A stretch of 17,830 nucleotides of DNA, from positions 510 through 18,339 of the forward strand of contig DBZX01000010.1 in NCBI GenBank assembly GCA_002311335.1. The letters run 5' to 3'. The stretch is from a bacterium UBP10_UBA1149. Its GTDB lineage: Bacteria; Desulfobacterota; Binatia; UBA1149. Below, piece after piece: positions 1 to 7,651 of this stretch; within the stretch, counting starts at the first letter, position 1, and every line of letters begins with the position of its first letter. A program made the position numbers and the translations under genes. Below the pieces are notes generated by a model, which was not told where the DNA came from, searched no databases, and saw only the letters and a list, made by a program, of their open reading frames with translations.

Positions 1-924
1 GCGGTGGCCCACGGTCTAAGGGTGGCGGTGCACAGCGCCACCTCGTCGGACGGTCGCGCGCTTGAGCACAGCGAGCTGGCGCCAGGCGACAAGGGCAACC
101 GCAGGATTGCCAGGGCCGATAGCCCGCGCAGCCCGGCTGGCAAGGGCACGGCTACATCGCCGAGACCCACTGGCCTTTCCTCTGGTGCTGGCTCGGCCTA
201 CAGCCCAGCTGCCGGCTCTCGCCGCGAGAGCAACGCCTCGCAGGGTAGCGGTTCTTCAGCGACGCCTGCCGCCGCTTCGTCCAGCGCTGCTGCGAGCAGC
301 GCCGGTAACAACACCGACAGCACCCGACAACAGGCCGTGCGAGACTGGCAACACGAAGCCGAGGCCGACCGCATGCGTGCCGAAGAGCAGCGGCTGAACA
401 CTGGCGGCGGCAATTTTGCCGGTGGCGGCAACTCCTATCCGGGACAGAATGACCCGGGGCCAAGTGACGGCGGGCAGGCCAACGACAACCAGCCGCCGGA
501 TGATGGGCAGGACGACGACCCCGCGCCACCACCGGTCGACCCGGTGACCTACGAGCTCAGGCTGGCGGTCACCACCAGCGGCGTAGCGCTGGGCGCCCTG
601 CAATTCGAGCTGCGCCACCTCGGCGCCAGCGGCGGTTTCGTGGGCCGCGGAGGCTCGGTGGAGTGCAACGGAAGCATCTCCGGCGCCATGGCCACCTTTA
701 ACAACGTGGGCAACGGCAAGATAAAGGGCGCGATCATTGACATCGACGGCTTCCCCGTACCCTCGGAGGTCGCCACCTGTTCTTTCCGCACCAGCGAGGA
801 CCTCTTTCCCGGCAGTTTCGACATGACCGTGATGGAAGCAACCGACGCCGACCTCGGCGGCAACGGCCAGTCGCTTGATCCCTTTCCGGCCATGGCGGTA
901 GTCGACGTGCGCGAGCTCAACTGA
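1..924 (+). CDS. Partial secreted low-complexity protein with C-terminal cohesin-like domain
   Basis: The frame is open to the window edge, so the true start and any signal peptide lie upstream; a GTG at position 4 is the first possible start inside the window. Residues about 1-175 (from that GTG) are low complexity: a Ser/Ala/Gly-rich stretch, a short charged segment around 110-130 (DWQHEAEADRMRAEEQRL), a Gly/Asn patch, then an Asp/Pro-rich linker ending DDDPAPPPVDP. The last ~120 residues (YELRLAVTT... to VVDVREL) read as one beta-sandwich resembling cohesin-type domains, with the family-like phrases GALQFELRHLG and GAIIDIDGF and two cysteines (VECNG, VATCSF) that could pair. Such domains are usually extracellular. 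It ends 11 bp before the TMTC-like gene, suggesting cotranscription. The cohesin assignment is a resemblance judged by eye. The first ~80 residues could be a frame artefact, because the other forward frames are also partly open there. Confidence 0.6.
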   Translation, partial: AVAHGLRVAVHSATSSDGRALEHSELAPGDKGNRRIARADSPRSPAGKGTATSPRPTGLSSGAGSAYSPAAGSRRESNASQGSGSSATPAAASSSAAASSAGNNTDSTRQQAVRDWQHEAEADRMRAEEQRLNTGGGNFAGGGNSYPGQNDPGPSDGGQANDNQPPDDGQDDDPAPPPVDPVTYELRLAVTTSGVALGALQFELRHLGASGGFVGRGGSVECNGSISGAMATFNNVGNGKIKGAIIDIDGFPVPSEVATCSFRTSEDLFPGSFDMTVMEATDADLGGNGQSLDPFPAMAVVDVRELN

Positions 925-935
925 GCACCCCGGTC

Positions 936-2918
936 GTGACCCGGGCCGGCAGCTCCGCTCGCCTGACCTCAGCCACCTCGCTGGCGTTGGTCACCCTGAC
1001 ACTGACCGCGCTCAGCTTCGCCGCATGGGGCGGTTCGATCAGCGGCGGCTTCGTCTCCGACGACCGCAACGCGATAATTTTCAACCAGTTGGTCACCGGC
1101 CCCCTGCAGCCGACCCAGGTGTTTACCACGCCATCCTGGTGGGGCGACGAACGCTCGGGCAGCCCCGGCTACCGACCGCTGGTGACGCTGAGCTTCGCGG
1201 TCAACCACGCCGTTGGCGGTCTCTACCCGGCCGGCTACCACGTGGTCAACATACTGCTGCACGCGGTGGTGGCGCTTCTGGTCTACCTGCTGGCCCTGAA
1301 ACTGGGCATGGGCGTGGCCGCCGCGCGCATAGCCGGCGCGGCCTTCGTACTGCTGCCCATACACTCGGAGGCGGTTGTGTGGACGGTGGGCCGGGCCGAG
1401 CTGATGTCGGCGGTGGCCTGGTGCTCGGGCCTGCTGGCGCTGCTGAGCTACCGCCGCGGGGCTGTTCCGGGAGGCACCGGCGCCAATTCGAGGTGGCAGC
1501 CCTCGCAGGCCCTGCCGCTGCTGGCCGCGGTGGCCCTGTTTGCCGGCCTGTTGTGCAAGGAGAACGCCATCACCCTGCTGGCTGTACCGCCGCTGTGCGC
1601 CATGTTTCTCGCCCCGGAGGGCCGTAGGCGCGATCTGGTGGCGTTCGTGGCCCTGCTGGCCGCTGTGGGCGCCTGGCTGTACCTCAGGTGGCAGGTATTG
1701 CCCCTTTTTGACGACAGGCCGGGCGATCTGCTCGATAACCCCCTGTCGCTGCTGCCCCTGGCCGACAGGCTGGCCGGAGCCCTGTCGGTGGCCGGCCGTT
1801 ACCTCTGGCTCAGCGCCTGGCCCGCGGCGCTGTCGGTGGACTACTCCTGGAATGCCCTCGAGATCGCCGAGGGCTTCGTGGCCGACCGTTACAGCCTGTT
1901 TGCCCTGCTCGCCCTGTCCGCCATCAGCCTGGCCGTGCTCAGGTCGCCTGCCGACCAGCGCGATCGCGGCTTGTTCCTGCTGCTGCTCGCAGCCGCTACC
2001 TACTCGGTAGTGTCGAACACCGTGCTGCTGATCGGCACCGTGATGGGCGAGCGGTTGTTCTACCTGCCTACGGTTGCCCTGTGCCTGCTGCCCGCCCCTG
2101 CCGTCGCGGGCCTGCTCGAGCGCCACGGGCGCAAGGCCGGGCTGCTGGTCGCGGCCGTCGGCCTGGCCTGGTTGCTGCGCGACAACCTGCGCAACCCCGA
2201 CTGGGCCAACGAGATAAGCCTGTTCGAAGCGACCGCAAAGACCGTCCCGGCAAGCGCGCGGGCGCACATGGAACTGGCCTCGGCCTACGGTCGCGCAGGC
2301 CGCGACCGGGAAGCACTGGCAGAGTTCGATCGCACGCTTGAAATAATGCCCGACTACGCGGCGGCCTGGTACAACAAGGGCAACATGCTGGCGAGAACCG
2401 GCCAGCTCGCGCTGGCCGAGCGCTCTTACCTGTCCGCCCTCAAGGCGGCCCCCGGGCTGCAGCACGCGCGCGTCAACCTCGCCATCGTGTACCAGTCGCA
2501 GGGCCGCTGGCCGCTGGCTCTCGAGCGTTTTAACGACGCACTGGAAAAGGCGCCGCGCGACGCCAGGCTGCTGCTGGGCCGCGCCGATATGCTGCTGAAC
2601 ATGCAGCGCAACGAGGACGCGGCGGCCGCCTACACCAGCCTGCTCGAACTCACGGGGCCGCTGGACGTGGCGCTGGTCAATCGCGGGGTGGCGCTGCAGC
2701 GCCGGCTGGGCTGCGCGGCCGCGGTGGGCGACTACCTGGCCGCCACCCGCCTGACCCGCAGTGCCCTGTCGGCCGACGCTTCGGGCATAAACGGGGTTTC
2801 CCCGGTTATGCAAAACGCGTGGGGCAATGCTAGCTTCTGCCTGCAGGAGCTAGGCCGGACTGACGAGCTGCGGCGCCTGCAACAGGACTGGGCGTCGATC
2901 ACCACTCCCGGCCCCTGA
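936..2918 (+). CDS. TMTC-like membrane glycosyltransferase with C-terminal TPR repeats
   Basis: Probable polyprenyl-phosphate-dependent O-mannosyltransferase-type (GT-C) enzyme of 660 aa. Features match the TMTC/DUF1736 family: an Asp pair in the first extracytoplasmic loop (SDDRN, D42-D43), then YRPLVTLSF (79-87), GYHVVNILLHAVVALL (100-115), a PIHSEAV...VGRAEL block (141-156), CKEN (207-210), and the DUF1736-type stretch DNP (267-269) with WP.ALSVDYSW (295-305). About ten hydrophobic segments fill residues 10-420. From about 435 to 640 there are TPR-like helix pairs (AHMELASAYGRAGRDREALAEF, AAWYNKGNMLARTGQLALAE, HARVNLAIVYQSQGRWPLAL). The start is a GTG 11 bp after the upstream stop; no strong ribosome site is visible. 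The next gene begins 4-10 bp after its stop. Family knowledge: eukaryotic TMTC proteins O-mannosylate secreted or adhesion proteins; bacterial members are largely uncharacterised. The Ser/Thr-containing upstream protein is a possible substrate (inference). Confidence 0.82.
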   Translation: MTRAGSSARLTSATSLALVTLTLTALSFAAWGGSISGGFVSDDRNAIIFNQLVTGPLQPTQVFTTPSWWGDERSGSPGYRPLVTLSFAVNHAVGGLYPAGYHVVNILLHAVVALLVYLLALKLGMGVAAARIAGAAFVLLPIHSEAVVWTVGRAELMSAVAWCSGLLALLSYRRGAVPGGTGANSRWQPSQALPLLAAVALFAGLLCKENAITLLAVPPLCAMFLAPEGRRRDLVAFVALLAAVGAWLYLRWQVLPLFDDRPGDLLDNPLSLLPLADRLAGALSVAGRYLWLSAWPAALSVDYSWNALEIAEGFVADRYSLFALLALSAISLAVLRSPADQRDRGLFLLLLAAATYSVVSNTVLLIGTVMGERLFYLPTVALCLLPAPAVAGLLERHGRKAGLLVAAVGLAWLLRDNLRNPDWANEISLFEATAKTVPASARAHMELASAYGRAGRDREALAEFDRTLEIMPDYAAAWYNKGNMLARTGQLALAERSYLSALKAAPGLQHARVNLAIVYQSQGRWPLALERFNDALEKAPRDARLLLGRADMLLNMQRNEDAAAAYTSLLELTGPLDVALVNRGVALQRRLGCAAAVGDYLAATRLTRSALSADASGINGVSPVMQNAWGNASFCLQELGRTDELRRLQQDWASITTPGP

Positions 2919-2922
2919 CCGC

Positions 2923-4185
2923 TTGAAAATGACTGAGCACGACGCCAGCACGACAAACACCAGCCCAACTGACAGCAGCCCGCGACTCCTCGGCGCCGGC
3001 TTCCTGCTGGCCGCCGCCGCAGTTGGCACCTCGGCCGTACTGGCCTGGATACACGCCGGCCTCGAGTCGGGCGCGGGTAACTACACGAGCTTTTGCAACG
3101 TCAGCGCGTCGGTCAACTGCGACCAGGTGCTCACCAGCCCCTTCGCAGAACTTATGGGGCTGCCGGTGGCATGGTACGCCATCGTCGTTTACACGGCCAC
3201 CGCGCTTTGCTTTGCCGGCGCCGCCAGGTTGGCTTCGCTGGCCGGCAGGCAGGCGGCTCTTCGTGCAGCCTGCGTGCTGGTGCTTGGCTCGTTGGCCTGG
3301 TCGCTGTGGATGGCGCTGGTGTCGGCCTTCATGCTCCACACCGTCTGCCTGGTCTGCAGCGCCCTCTACCTGCTCACCCTGGCGCTGGCCGCTGTGATCT
3401 GGAAAATCGCATCGCCCTTTCCGCCGGGTGACCTCGTGCTGGGCCGAGAGTCGCTGGCGAGGGTCGCGGTGCTCGTGACAATTCTCACCGCGGCTGTAGC
3501 GGCCATGAGCGGGCCATCGGCGTGGACCTCGACCTCCCCGGGGGCCAACGACAGCCTGAGCCTGGAACAGATACGCGAATCGCACCCCGACTTTCTCAAG
3601 TGGTACCTCGGACTGCCCAGGCGAAGCGGAAGCGCGCCGGCCAGCGATACCGAGGCCGTGGTCACGATAGTGGAGTTCTCGGACTTTCTCTGCGTTTTCT
3701 GCCGCCGCAACGCCGAGATGCTGAGCGGGCTGCTGGCGCGCCGTAGCGGGCAGCTGCGCTTGGTACACCGCCACTTTCCGCTTGATACGACCTGTAACGA
3801 CGGCGTAATCAGGACCATGCACCCCTTTGCCTGCCACGCTGCTGCGGCGGTAGAGTGCGCCGGCGAGCAGGGGCGCTACGACGATATGTCCACCTTGCTG
3901 TTTGCTGACCAGGACAAGCTGCTTCCCACCACCGTGGCAAAGCTCGCGGCCGAGACCGGACTGGATAGCGCCGCCTGGCAGAAATGTATGGACTCCGGCC
4001 GGGGCATGGACCGCGTTACCGCCGATGCCCGTGCAGGAATCGAGCTCGGTGTAAGCTCCACGCCCACCATGTTCTTCAACGGGCGACGGATCGAGGGGGC
4101 CTTTGACGGCCCCGGTGGATACGACCTGGCCGTGTTGACCGAGCTGGCCCTGCTGGCGCAGAAAAGCCCGCCACCCGCAGACTGA
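2923..4185 (+). CDS. VKOR-DsbA fusion (disulfide-forming quinone-linked thiol oxidoreductase)
   Basis: Single-chain disulfide-bond-forming system of up to 420 aa. The N-terminal membrane half is a vitamin K epoxide reductase domain with hydrophobic segments near 22-44, 80-102, 113-135, 138-160 and 178-196. It has the loop cysteine pair C58/C66 (FCNVSASVNC), the conserved Ser after it (S72), and the quinone-site C142-L-V-C145. The periplasmic half (about 245-410) is a DsbA/thioredoxin-like domain with TIVEFSDFLCVFC (active pair C257/C260) and the cis-proline segment GVSSTPTMFF (P381). Additional Cys (291, 304, 312, 355) are present. Known role of the family: the thioredoxin half oxidises exported proteins and passes electrons through VKOR to quinone, replacing DsbA+DsbB. 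The longest start is TTG 2923; ATG 2929, two codons in, is equally plausible, and neither has a clear ribosome site. Placement directly behind the TMTC-like gene suggests an operon for secreted-protein maturation. Confidence 0.92.
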   Translation: MKMTEHDASTTNTSPTDSSPRLLGAGFLLAAAAVGTSAVLAWIHAGLESGAGNYTSFCNVSASVNCDQVLTSPFAELMGLPVAWYAIVVYTATALCFAGAARLASLAGRQAALRAACVLVLGSLAWSLWMALVSAFMLHTVCLVCSALYLLTLALAAVIWKIASPFPPGDLVLGRESLARVAVLVTILTAAVAAMSGPSAWTSTSPGANDSLSLEQIRESHPDFLKWYLGLPRRSGSAPASDTEAVVTIVEFSDFLCVFCRRNAEMLSGLLARRSGQLRLVHRHFPLDTTCNDGVIRTMHPFACHAAAAVECAGEQGRYDDMSTLLFADQDKLLPTTVAKLAAETGLDSAAWQKCMDSGRGMDRVTADARAGIELGVSSTPTMFFNGRRIEGAFDGPGGYDLAVLTELALLAQKSPPPAD

Positions 4186-4263
4186 GGCCGCAGGCCGTCT
4201 CGCTCGGGCAGCGCAAAGCAGAGCGCACATCACCTGCCCCCCCATCTGGCAGCCGGGCCACAC

Positions 4264-4281
4264 CCTTGCGCGATTGCAAGG
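4264..4281 (+). terminator. Possible weak terminator hairpin after the VKOR-DsbA gene
   Basis: Perfect 6-bp stem (CCTTGC/GCAAGG) with a 6-nt loop, 78 bp after the stop codon. There is no T-tract after it, so intrinsic termination is uncertain. Confidence 0.25.
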
Positions 4282-4428
4282 CCGTCCACCCGCTCTCCCA
4301 TGCGGGGGGGGGCAGTTATACCCACACTGGTGGGCATTTCGGCTCATCCGGGTATTCGCGCTCCCGGTTATTAATGGCACACATGTTGCTTTTCAGTCCC
4401 CATGATCGCCGCACCAAGACTACTTACG

Positions 4429-4433
4429 AGGGG
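4429..4433 (+). promoter_or_regulatory. Ribosome-binding site that fixes the GTG start of the LuxR-type gene
   Basis: AGGGG ends 10 nt before the GTG at 4444, within ACGAGGGGAATATAACCA. It supports a start at GTG 4444 rather than the internal ATG at 4549, which would leave a protein of only the helix-turn-helix domain. Confidence 0.55.
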
Positions 4434-4443
4434 AATATAACCA

Positions 4444-4749
4444 GTGAAAAACTTTCTCATATCCGACCCGGTGCGCACGCAACCTGCCAACGCCGATCAG
4501 CAACGCCAGGAACAGCCTTACGAGGGCACGTTTCGCTACGAGCCCAACATGCCCAAGCCCAACCTCACCGAAAGGGAAAAAGAGGTACTGCGCCTGGTAT
4601 GCGATGGCCTGACCAACGCCGAGATAGCCGGCGCTCTGCACGTCTCCCGGGAGACAGTTAAATCAGAGTTGAAGCGGATCTTCCGCAAGATCGGCGTCGC
4701 AAATCGTACCCAGGCCGCCGTGCTGCTCGTAAAGCAGCGCTGGGTCTGA
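4444..4749 (+). CDS. Stand-alone LuxR/GerE-type helix-turn-helix regulator
   Basis: A 101-aa protein whose residues about 40-98 form a complete LuxR C-terminal (GerE) DNA-binding domain: LTEREKEVLRLVCDGLTNAEIA, then the recognition region HVSRETVKSELKRIFRKIGVANRTQAAVLL. The first 39 residues are polar (QQRQEQPYEG) and look unstructured; there is no receiver, autoinducer-binding or PAS domain. It resembles small orphan LuxR-type proteins; whether it activates or represses cannot be told. The GTG start is chosen because of the AGGGG 10 nt upstream. It stands alone as a transcription unit, with a 258-bp gap before and a strong hairpin after, so it may control itself or distant genes. The adjacent protease gene starts only after its terminator. 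Confidence 0.88.
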   Translation: MKNFLISDPVRTQPANADQQRQEQPYEGTFRYEPNMPKPNLTEREKEVLRLVCDGLTNAEIAGALHVSRETVKSELKRIFRKIGVANRTQAAVLLVKQRWV

Positions 4750-4776
4750 ACCAACACTCTCCCCTCCTCCCTTCGT

Positions 4777-4814
4777 GGCAGCCGGGGTCCCTTTGCGGGG
4801 TCCCGGCTGTTGCC
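4777..4814 (+). terminator. Hairpin terminator after the LuxR-type gene
   Basis: Begins 28 bp after the stop. A 13-bp stem pairs 4779-4791 with 4797-4809 (CAGCCGGG with CCCGGCTG, then two G-T wobbles and three C-G pairs) and closes on a 5-nt loop, TTTGC. Flanking GG/CC can extend it. There is no long T-run (only TT), so it may be Rho-assisted or simply stabilise the 3' end. Confidence 0.6.
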
Positions 4815-4855
4815 ATGGGCCCCCGATCCCGGGGTGAGACTCAAGGGATGCCAAT

Positions 4856-7600
4856 GTGCCAGGATCACCCCGCGGCCCTGTACCACTGCGGATTCCGACA
4901 GGCCGGGACTTGCTATACAAGTTCGGGCCGGCGAGGCAGAAATTGTTGAAACCGAAACACTTGGACCAGGAACAACCCACCCTTCGCCGGCGCCGCAAGC
5001 CACGCAGGCTGGCGCTGGTGGCGGCGGCCGTTGTCGTGCTCGCCTGCGGCCTGGCGCTTCACCAGACGCTGTCGTTTGCCTCCTCCACGCTCGACTACGG
5101 ACTCAACCTGATCCAGCGCTACTACCTCTTCGACGCTGAACTCGACAACGAAAAGCTGCTCGGCGACTCGCTGCAGTACCTCGAAAACAGGATCCCCGAA
5201 CTGACGTCTGACACCGAGGACGATCAGTCCTACACCGTGCGAGTGGGCAGCTGCACGTTGCGCGTGGAAGCCCCACCGGGATCGGACCTGTCGACTCTCG
5301 CCGAGCCGCTCGCCAAGGTCGCGGTGCTGACCGAGCGCTGCGTAAAAAACCTGCCCGAAGAACTCGACTCGCTCGAAAGCGTGTTGCTGTCGGGTGTGCT
5401 CTCCGGACTCGACCCCTACTCGACACTTTTCAGCGCCAAAAGACACACCGAGCACACCATCCAGTTCAGAGGAAAGCTCGCCGGCATCGGTGCCCGGGTC
5501 GGCATACGCGAAGACGAACTGACGCTGATCAAGGTGTACGAGGACTCGCCTGCCTACAAGGCCGGCCTGCGCGACGGCGACGTCGTGCAACGCATAGGCC
5601 CGATGTCAGCCGCCAACATAACCGTGACCGACGCGGTGGCCCGCATTCGAGGCCCGGTGGGCACGAAGATAGCCCTCGCGGTGCGCAGCGAAGGCTCGGA
5701 CGAAACGCATGTTGAGACCGTGACCAGGGGCCTGGTGACGATCCCGTCTGTAACCGTAGAGTTGCTCCCCAACGACGTGCTCTACGCCGAGATAACCCAC
5801 TTCAGCCAGTCTACGCCCAACGATTTTCGCGACGAGGTACTCTCGGTGGTCGAGGCCAACCCCGGCTTGCGCGGCCTGGTAATTGACCTGCGTAGAAACT
5901 CGGGCGGGAGCATGCTGGGCGCGTCCTCGATAGGAGACCTCTTTCTCGAGGAAGGAATGCTCATAACTACCGCCGGCCGGAAGGGTAACCCGGTGTCGGG
6001 ACTTCGCGCCGAGATCGCCGCCGGCGAAGACGCTCCCTTGCTCAACATGCCGGTCGCCTTCCTCACCTCGCCGCGTACCGCTTCGGGGTCCGAACTACTG
6101 GCGGCCGCCCTGCGAAACAACGACAGGGCCATTGTCGTGGGCGAAAGGTCTTACGGAAAAGGAACCGTCCAGAAAACTTACCGAATGAACGAAGGAGCGG
6201 CCATCAAACTCACGGTGGGCCGCTTTCTTCCCAACAAGCTGCCCATACCCGGTGGCGGGCTGGTGCCCGACGTCGAGCTGAGAGAAATCGAGCTGCACGA
6301 CAAGGGCACCGTGCTGCGCGGCTACCGCGATCTCGACGACCTCCCCTTCTGGCTGCGCACGCCAACCTGGTCTGCCGCGCCGGTGAGAACGCCCGCGGCA
6401 GTTATATCGATAGCCCGGACGGTGACCGACGAAGAACTCGACAACCCCGATCACGAGGACGAAAACGCGGACCGACCCGACCCCGCCCGCGAGCTGGCGG
6501 TGGCCATCCTCAGGGGCTACGGCTCAAGGTCGGGCTCGGAAATGATCGCCTCCGCGCGTCACTTTCTTGACCTCAAGGGCAGGCAGGCCGATATAGAAGT
6601 CGAGCAGTTTCTCGGCCGACAGGGGATCGACTGGAGCCGCGGCAGCCGGCCGGCCGGCGAGGCCGTGCTCGAGACCAGGGTTGAAACCAGCGGGGGCAAG
6701 CTCAACCCCGGCGAAGAAAATACCGTCACCGTGACGGTGACCAACCGCGGCGATGCGCCGCTGTTCAGACTCAGGGCCGTCAGCGACTCGGCCGCCACCG
6801 GGCTCGGCGCCTGGGGGTTTCTTTTTGGCCACATCGAGCCCGGCGAGAGTCGCAGCGCGAGTTTCACAACCAAGCTCCCGGTTTCGCTGCGCACCAGCCG
6901 CCGCCAGGTCGAGTTGAGATACTTTGACGACGACGGCCTGCTGAGCAAGACGGGGCCTTCCTACCTGGCCGTGGAATCCGCCAGCCGTCCGTCCCTTGCC
7001 TGGCGGACCAGGGTCGAGCAGCCCGACGAGAAGTCGCGCACCGACATAGTGGTCGAGATCGAAAACCGCGGACAGGGCGCCACGCGTAAACTCCGTGTCT
7101 TCGTCAAGAACCCGCTGGGCGAAGACTTCGAGCCGCTGGACATCATGCACCCGCTGGACCCACTGGCCCCCGGCGAGAAAAGAGAAATCAGGCTCGGCCT
7201 TCGTCGCGTAATCGAAACAGTTGAGATACCCGCGGCCACGGTGGTCGTGAGCGACGCGGACTTCGAGGTTTTCATGGAAGCCGAGGTGCCGCTGTCTACA
7301 GACACCGCCACCAGTCGCTGGAGGCAGGCGCCTACTGTCAAACTGGAAATTGCCCGCGAAGCCGACGACAGCGGTGAATACCGCGTGCTGGCCCGGGCTA
7401 CCGACGACTCCGGCCTCAGCCTCGTCATCGCCACGCTCGACGGCGACCAGGTAGACTACGTCGAAGCTTCAGATTCGACGACACCGATGAAAGACATCAG
7501 CCTCAAGCTGATGTGGAACCCCGACAAGGGCGTCCGCAATTACAGCATTCGCGCGGTCAACCGCGACGGACTGATCACCGTCTACCACGCCGCGCTTTAA
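4856..7600 (+). CDS. Membrane-anchored S41 C-terminal processing protease with PDZ and long C-terminal extension
   Basis: Numbering is for the longest form (914 aa, GTG 4856, preceded by AAGGGA at 4843-4848). A basic stretch RRRRKPRR (44-51) is followed by one hydrophobic anchor (about 52-70). A PDZ domain lies at about 205-290 (GIGARVGI...SPAYKAGLRDGDVV) and the S41 core at about 300-480: LVIDLRRNSGG (341-351), TASGSELLAAAL with catalytic Ser410, and GERSYGKGTVQ with Lys435, the Ser-Lys dyad spacing of CtpA/Prc. After about residue 490 come an acidic linker and two beta domains resembling CARDB/Ig-like folds (LNPGEENTVTVTVTNRGD; TDIVVEIENRGQG), then a final ~90-aa beta region. Tail-specific periplasmic proteolysis is the family role; the extended layout resembles a myxobacterial-type subgroup. 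Residues 1-30 look unlike coding sequence, and a TTG at 4943 or 4946 with GAGG upstream is a serious alternative start. Transcribed alone; convergent with the parvulin gene. Confidence 0.88.
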   Translation: MPGSPRGPVPLRIPTGRDLLYKFGPARQKLLKPKHLDQEQPTLRRRRKPRRLALVAAAVVVLACGLALHQTLSFASSTLDYGLNLIQRYYLFDAELDNEKLLGDSLQYLENRIPELTSDTEDDQSYTVRVGSCTLRVEAPPGSDLSTLAEPLAKVAVLTERCVKNLPEELDSLESVLLSGVLSGLDPYSTLFSAKRHTEHTIQFRGKLAGIGARVGIREDELTLIKVYEDSPAYKAGLRDGDVVQRIGPMSAANITVTDAVARIRGPVGTKIALAVRSEGSDETHVETVTRGLVTIPSVTVELLPNDVLYAEITHFSQSTPNDFRDEVLSVVEANPGLRGLVIDLRRNSGGSMLGASSIGDLFLEEGMLITTAGRKGNPVSGLRAEIAAGEDAPLLNMPVAFLTSPRTASGSELLAAALRNNDRAIVVGERSYGKGTVQKTYRMNEGAAIKLTVGRFLPNKLPIPGGGLVPDVELREIELHDKGTVLRGYRDLDDLPFWLRTPTWSAAPVRTPAAVISIARTVTDEELDNPDHEDENADRPDPARELAVAILRGYGSRSGSEMIASARHFLDLKGRQADIEVEQFLGRQGIDWSRGSRPAGEAVLETRVETSGGKLNPGEENTVTVTVTNRGDAPLFRLRAVSDSAATGLGAWGFLFGHIEPGESRSASFTTKLPVSLRTSRRQVELRYFDDDGLLSKTGPSYLAVESASRPSLAWRTRVEQPDEKSRTDIVVEIENRGQGATRKLRVFVKNPLGEDFEPLDIMHPLDPLAPGEKREIRLGLRRVIETVEIPAATVVVSDADFEVFMEAEVPLSTDTATSRWRQAPTVKLEIAREADDSGEYRVLARATDDSGLSLVIATLDGDQVDYVEASDSTTPMKDISLKLMWNPDKGVRNYSIRAVNRDGLITVYHAAL
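4911..4919 (+). promoter_or_regulatory. Possible extended -10 promoter of the S41 protease gene
   Basis: TGCTATACA fits an extended -10 (TGn plus TATACA); no good -35 is seen. If real, transcription would begin near 4926. The protease would then have to start at TTG 4943 or 4946, which have GAGG at 4933-4936, and not at the longer GTG 4856. Confidence 0.3.
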
Positions 7601-7602
7601 CT

Positions 7603-7642
7603 GTCCGGCGAGAGCTACCCGGGCTGCCCGGCGCGCCCGGAC
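7603..7642. terminator. Possible bidirectional terminator between convergent genes
   Basis: In the 51-bp gap between the protease and parvulin stops. An outer inverted repeat GTCCGG (7603-7608)/CCGGAC (7637-7642) encloses an inner repeat CCGGGC (7619-7624)/GCCCGG (7626-7631). There is no T-tract in either direction. Confidence 0.35.
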
Positions 7643-7651
7643 GACGAAGCG

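Larger units (their letters stand above)
4186..4443. other. 258-bp noncoding gap before the LuxR-type gene
   Basis: No convincing gene. Visible structure: a 6-bp perfect inverted repeat with 6-nt loop (arms CCTTGC 4264-4269 and GCAAGG 4276-4281) without a T-tract; a run of nine G at 4304-4312; a small inverted repeat CCCAC-ACTG-GTGGG at 4321-4334; and AT-rich spots that could hold a -10 (TTATAC at 4316-4321, TATTAA at 4369-4374), neither with a matching -35. It probably contains the end of the upstream operon and the promoter/leader of the LuxR-type gene. Confidence 0.6.

Noticed and set aside
120..245. Alternative reading frame coding GHGYIAETHWPFLWCWLGLQ as the end of another protein
   Set aside because: It is a short open stretch between stops in frame 3 with no start, and the frame-1 reading runs unbroken into the cohesin-like domain.
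969..2813. 614-aa open frame on the - strand
   Set aside because: Antisense to the TMTC-like gene; composition is Gly/Gln/Arg/Ala-rich with no recognisable motif, while the + strand shows clear family motifs.
2899..4380. 493-aa open frame on the - strand
   Set aside because: Antisense to the VKOR-DsbA gene, whose Cys motifs and membrane segments are convincing; no domain is seen in the shadow.
4186..4443. tRNA-Sec (selC) or another RNA gene in the largest intergenic gap
   Set aside because: No cloverleaf with an acceptor stem and TTC-loop sequence was found by eye; the inverted repeats are too short. The other gaps are about 105 bp or less and showed none either.
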